Positions 7,021 to 8,876 of a stretch of DNA of 8,876 bases are shown one piece after another. A program made the position numbers and the translations under genes. Numbering within the stretch: position 1 is the stretch's first letter; each line of letters starts with the position of its first letter. The DNA is from Hyphomicrobiales bacterium (GTDB lineage Bacteria > Pseudomonadota > Alphaproteobacteria > Micropepsales > Micropepsaceae). Location of the stretch: NCBI GenBank assembly GCA_017849395.1, contig JAFIHO010000418.1, positions 1 through 8,876 of the forward strand, in the 5' to 3' direction. Below the pieces are notes generated by a model, which saw only the letters and a list, made by a program, of their open reading frames with translations, did no database searches and was not told where the DNA came from.

Positions 7021-7842
7021 TTAAAGCGGACGCACATCGACCGGCTGGCCGGGATGGATGTCCAGGCCACCGGGAGCGCGGGCCTCCAGTTTGAACACCA
7101 GCTTCTCGCGGTTGCCGACGCTGAAAATCACCGGCGGCGTGAATTCCGCCCGCGCGGCGATGAAGGTTATGGACGCGGTGAGCGGCTTGCAGCCGTCACA
7201 GGTGATGCGCACCTTCTGGCCCAGCTTCACCTTCGGCAACTGGCTTTCGGGCACGAAGAACCGGACATAGATATTGGCGGGCGGCAGCAGCGAAACGACC
7301 GGCGTGGCGGCGGGCACGAATTCGCCGGGGCGGAAATAGATGTCCTGCACCGGGCCGTCCGTCTGGGCCACGATCTGGCGCTGCGACAGGCCATAGGATG
7401 CGCCGGTCAGCGAGGCTTCCATCTGCGCGATCTGCGCCTGAAGCTGGCTTACCCTCGCCTGCGACTGCGTGAAGGCGGTGCGCGCCTGGTCAAGCTGAGC
7501 GGGCGTGCCCGCACCCGATATGGCCAGCCTGTCCTGGCGGGTCAACGCGATGCGCGCATATTCAAGGTTCGACAGTTCCTGCTTCAGCGAGGCGCGGGCG
7601 GCGACAAGCGTGGCGCTGGCCTGGCCACGGCTGGCCTGTTGCTGGGTATCGTCCAGCGCGAACAGCAGATCGCCGCGATGGACGGTCTGGCCGCGCTCCA
7701 CTTTCATCTGTGTGACCCACCCCGCCTGCGGCGCGGCGATGAAGGCGGCATCGCCCTCGCCATAGCCAAGCCAGGCATCGTTGACGGGCTGCCGGTTGCA
7801 GGCCGCCAGCAGCAGCGGCATCAGCAGGAGAAGCTTCTTCAT
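7021..7842 (-). CDS. HlyD-family periplasmic adaptor (membrane fusion) lipoprotein
   Basis: 273-residue adaptor that should bridge the ABC exporter to an outer-membrane channel. The N-terminus MKKLLLLMPLLLAACN is a lipoprotein signal with the lipobox Cys15, so it is lipid-anchored rather than held by a membrane span. Next come the first half of the biotinyl/lipoyl domain (about 30-65, with AAPQAGWVTQMKVERGQTV), a coiled-coil hairpin rich in Gln, Ala and Arg (about 66-148), the returning lipoyl half (about 155-187, DGPVQDIYFRPGEFV) and a beta-barrel part (about 190-270). Two cysteines form a CDGC motif (215-218), which could make a disulfide in the periplasm. The frame is open upstream to 7983, but Met at 7842 starts the signal peptide and its ATG overlaps the tetR stop (ATGA). 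Family is sure; cargo unknown. Confidence 0.93.
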   Translation of the reverse strand: MKKLLLLMPLLLAACNRQPVNDAWLGYGEGDAAFIAAPQAGWVTQMKVERGQTVHRGDLLFALDDTQQQASRGQASATLVAARASLKQELSNLEYARIALTRQDRLAISGAGTPAQLDQARTAFTQSQARVSQLQAQIAQMEASLTGASYGLSQRQIVAQTDGPVQDIYFRPGEFVPAATPVVSLLPPANIYVRFFVPESQLPKVKLGQKVRITCDGCKPLTASITFIAARAEFTPPVIFSVGNREKLVFKLEARAPGGLDIHPGQPVDVRPL

Positions 7843-8471
7843 GGTTTTGGATTTTCCGCAGACAGGCCGCGCAGCAGCGTTTCGATATGGGCATCGACCA
7901 GGCCCTGATAGTCGTAAGGCTGGTCGTCGAATTTTCCGAACACGGTGCGCCAGAACATGATGATCATCATCGGCGCGACGCACAGGCGCGCCCCATGCTG
8001 TGGGGACATGTCGCGGAATTCGCCGCGCGCCTGGCCGCGCGCGATGATGCGGGCGAACACGCCCAGACCGGGATCGATGATCTCGCGCCGCCAGAATTCG
8101 GCCAGTTCGGGAAAGGTACCGGACTCCGCCATAAGCACCTTTGGCAACACCGCCGCATCGCTGGTGCGCGCCATGGTGCCACCGGCGGTCAGAACCATGC
8201 GCAGCAGATCGGGCGTGGGGCCCTCAAAGGCAACGACCATCGCGGTGATCTCGGCGATGCGTTCGGCGACTTCCTGGCGGGCCAGCGCCTGGAACACCGC
8301 TTCCTTGCTTTCGAAATAGAGATAGATCGTGCCCTTGGTGATGCCCGCACGGCGGGCAATGTCGTCCATGCGCGTCGCCGCGAAGCCCTTCTCCGCGAAA
8401 CAGGTCAGCGCCGCGCCCAGAATTTCCGGAGCGCGTTCGTCCTTTCGGCGTTGCCAGCGTTGGGGCCTCAT
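7839..8471 (-). CDS. TetR/AcrR-family transcriptional repressor of the export operon
   Basis: 210-residue regulator and first gene of the operon. The N-terminal DNA-binding domain (about 11-60) is clear: ILGAALTCFAEKGFAATRMDDIARRAG is the helix before and into the helix-turn-helix, and ITKGTIYLYFESKEAVF is the family's recognition helix and following motif. The C-terminal part (about 70-205) is helical and variable, as expected for ligand binding and dimerisation; APMMIIMFWRTVFG (166-179) is hydrophobic. Upstream in-frame codons reach 8570, but they would run through the palindrome, so Met at 8471 (MRPQRW) is the likely start. No Shine-Dalgarno precedes it and the predicted transcript starts about at the ATG. 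Its stop overlaps the adaptor start. Repression of its own operon, relieved by a transported compound, is inferred from family and layout. Confidence 0.94.
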   Translation of the reverse strand: MRPQRWQRRKDERAPEILGAALTCFAEKGFAATRMDDIARRAGITKGTIYLYFESKEAVFQALARQEVAERIAEITAMVVAFEGPTPDLLRMVLTAGGTMARTSDAAVLPKVLMAESGTFPELAEFWRREIIDPGLGVFARIIARGQARGEFRDMSPQHGARLCVAPMMIIMFWRTVFGKFDDQPYDYQGLVDAHIETLLRGLSAENPKP

Positions 8472-8478
8472 CGTCGCG

Positions 8479-8507
8479 TAAATAACCGACCGGTCAGTTA
8501 TTTGCAA
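8479..8507 (-). promoter_or_regulatory. Candidate promoter of the tetR-exporter operon
   Basis: On the - strand, TTGCAA (8502-8507) and TATTTA (8479-8484) are separated by exactly 17 bp. The -35 matches 4 of 6 consensus bases and the -10 only 3 of 6, so it is weak by E. coli rules. The start of transcription would fall near 8472, next to the tetR ATG at 8471, which implies a leaderless message. The operator palindrome covers the spacer and overlaps both hexamers, which supports the assignment. Confidence 0.4.
8480..8503. promoter_or_regulatory. TetR operator palindrome
   Basis: A 24-bp inverted repeat centred between 8491 and 8492: left half AAATAACCGACC, right half GGTCAGTTATTT. 11 of 12 pairs match; only C8487/A8496 breaks symmetry. 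The GACCGGTC core with A/T-rich flanks is the kind of site bound by many TetR repressors. It lies 8 bp from the tetR start and across the candidate promoter, so a bound dimer would block RNA polymerase. Binding by this TetR is inferred from position. Confidence 0.8.
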
Positions 8508-8528
8508 GCGGTCTTGACGCGCCTCCCC

Positions 8529-8555
8529 AAAAAAAGGGCCAGCCACAAGGGCCAG
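8529..8555 (-). terminator. T-tract with weak hairpin, possible end of the receptor transcript
   Basis: In the - strand RNA a run of seven U (complement of 8529-8535) follows a C/G-rich stretch 26-52 nt after the receptor stop codon. The preceding sequence is mostly a direct repeat, AAGGGCCAG at 8534-8542 and 8547-8555 on the + strand, rather than a strong inverted repeat. The best simple stem is GGCC with GGCC. Position and T-tract suit a terminator; the fold is poor. Confidence 0.35.
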
Positions 8556-8580
8556 TCCCACTCCGAACACCGTTCACTTC

Positions 8581-8876
8581 TTAGAACACCGTGCGCAGCG
8601 TCACGTCGAAGGTTTGCGGGAAGCCCACCACCAGCGCGGGATAGCTGGTGCAGCCCGACACCGAACTGGCGGCACGCGGCGTGAAACAGGGCCGCGTGGT
8701 CTGGACGCTGGAGAAATATTTCTCGTCGAACAGGTTCATCGCATTGAACTTGATATACGCCCCCTCCCAGCCAAGCTGGCCCAGATCGTAGGTGATGTCC
8801 GCATTGGCCGTGAAATAGGTCGGGATGCGATAATCATTGGTATCGGTGGCATAGCGGCGGCCGACATATTTGCCGC
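8581..8876 (-). CDS. TonB-dependent outer-membrane receptor, C-terminal part (5' end beyond the window)
   Basis: Reading the complement from the right edge gives 98 codons to a TAA at 8581-8583. The pieces are YFTANADITYDL, YIKFNAMNLFDEKYFSS, and SYPALVVGFPQTFDVTLRTVF at the end. NLFDEKY and a terminal Phe after alternating residues are hallmarks of the last beta-strands of TonB-dependent receptors, where the final Phe helps BAM-mediated insertion. The loop between the last two strands holds two cysteines (RPCFTP and SGCTSY) that might form a surface disulfide. The plug domain and TonB box lie outside, so the substrate cannot be inferred. It is on the same strand as tetR and ends 109 bp before it, with a T-tract between, so it is probably a separate transcript. 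Confidence 0.9.
   Translation of the reverse strand, partial: GKYVGRRYATDTNDYRIPTYFTANADITYDLGQLGWEGAYIKFNAMNLFDEKYFSSVQTTRPCFTPRAASSVSGCTSYPALVVGFPQTFDVTLRTVF

Noticed and set aside
6943..7908. 321-codon + strand frame opposite the adaptor gene
   Set aside because: No domain pattern is visible, and the lipoprotein signal and lipoyl halves on the - strand explain the sequence.

Overview
The window is a GC-rich, densely coding bacterial segment of about 8.9 kb. It most likely comes from an alphaproteobacterium, with Sphingomonadales or Caulobacterales-like groups as the best guess. Reasons: a short RNase D without an HRDC domain, a TonB-dependent receptor tail of the type common in these groups, start codons that seem nearly leaderless, and a C/G-rich dyad repeat between convergent genes. 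The genus cannot be named from the sequence alone.

Left part (1-2702). An OafA/YrhL-type membrane acyltransferase on the + strand (58-1197) converges on a minimal RNase D on the - strand (1227-1838). An 85-bp divergent region separates RNase D from a single-span, proline-rich TolA/TonB-like envelope protein on the + strand (1924-2643). A 43-bp imperfect palindrome (2660-2702) closes this part.

Middle and right part (2704-8471, all - strand). This looks like one operon, read right to left: a TetR-family repressor, an HlyD-type periplasmic adaptor lipoprotein, an ABC ATPase, an ABC-2 permease, an NAD(P)-binding SDR protein fused to a DoxX-like membrane domain, and a secreted SUMF1-domain protein. 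Three junctions are 4-bp ATGA overlaps, one is a 9-bp gap whose Shine-Dalgarno overlaps the previous stop, and one is an 80-bp gap. The TetR start is preceded by a 24-bp near-perfect palindrome between candidate -35 and -10 elements, which suggests autorepression and joint control of an export system. The terminal SUMF1 gene is broken by one in-frame TAG inside its most conserved motif, while the rest of its frame is open. It is therefore a very recent pseudogene, a sequencing error or a read-through case.

Right edge (8581-8876, - strand). The C-terminal 98 codons of a TonB-dependent outer-membrane receptor, ending in the usual terminal Phe. A T-tract with weak hairpin potential follows, before the tetR promoter.

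I found no RNA gene, CRISPR array, insertion sequence or attachment site, and no gene-free stretch over 300 bases. The gene families are known. The less ordinary points are the make-up of the efflux/SDR-DoxX/SUMF1 operon, the amber interruption, the operator-promoter layout and the orphan TolA/TonB-like protein.
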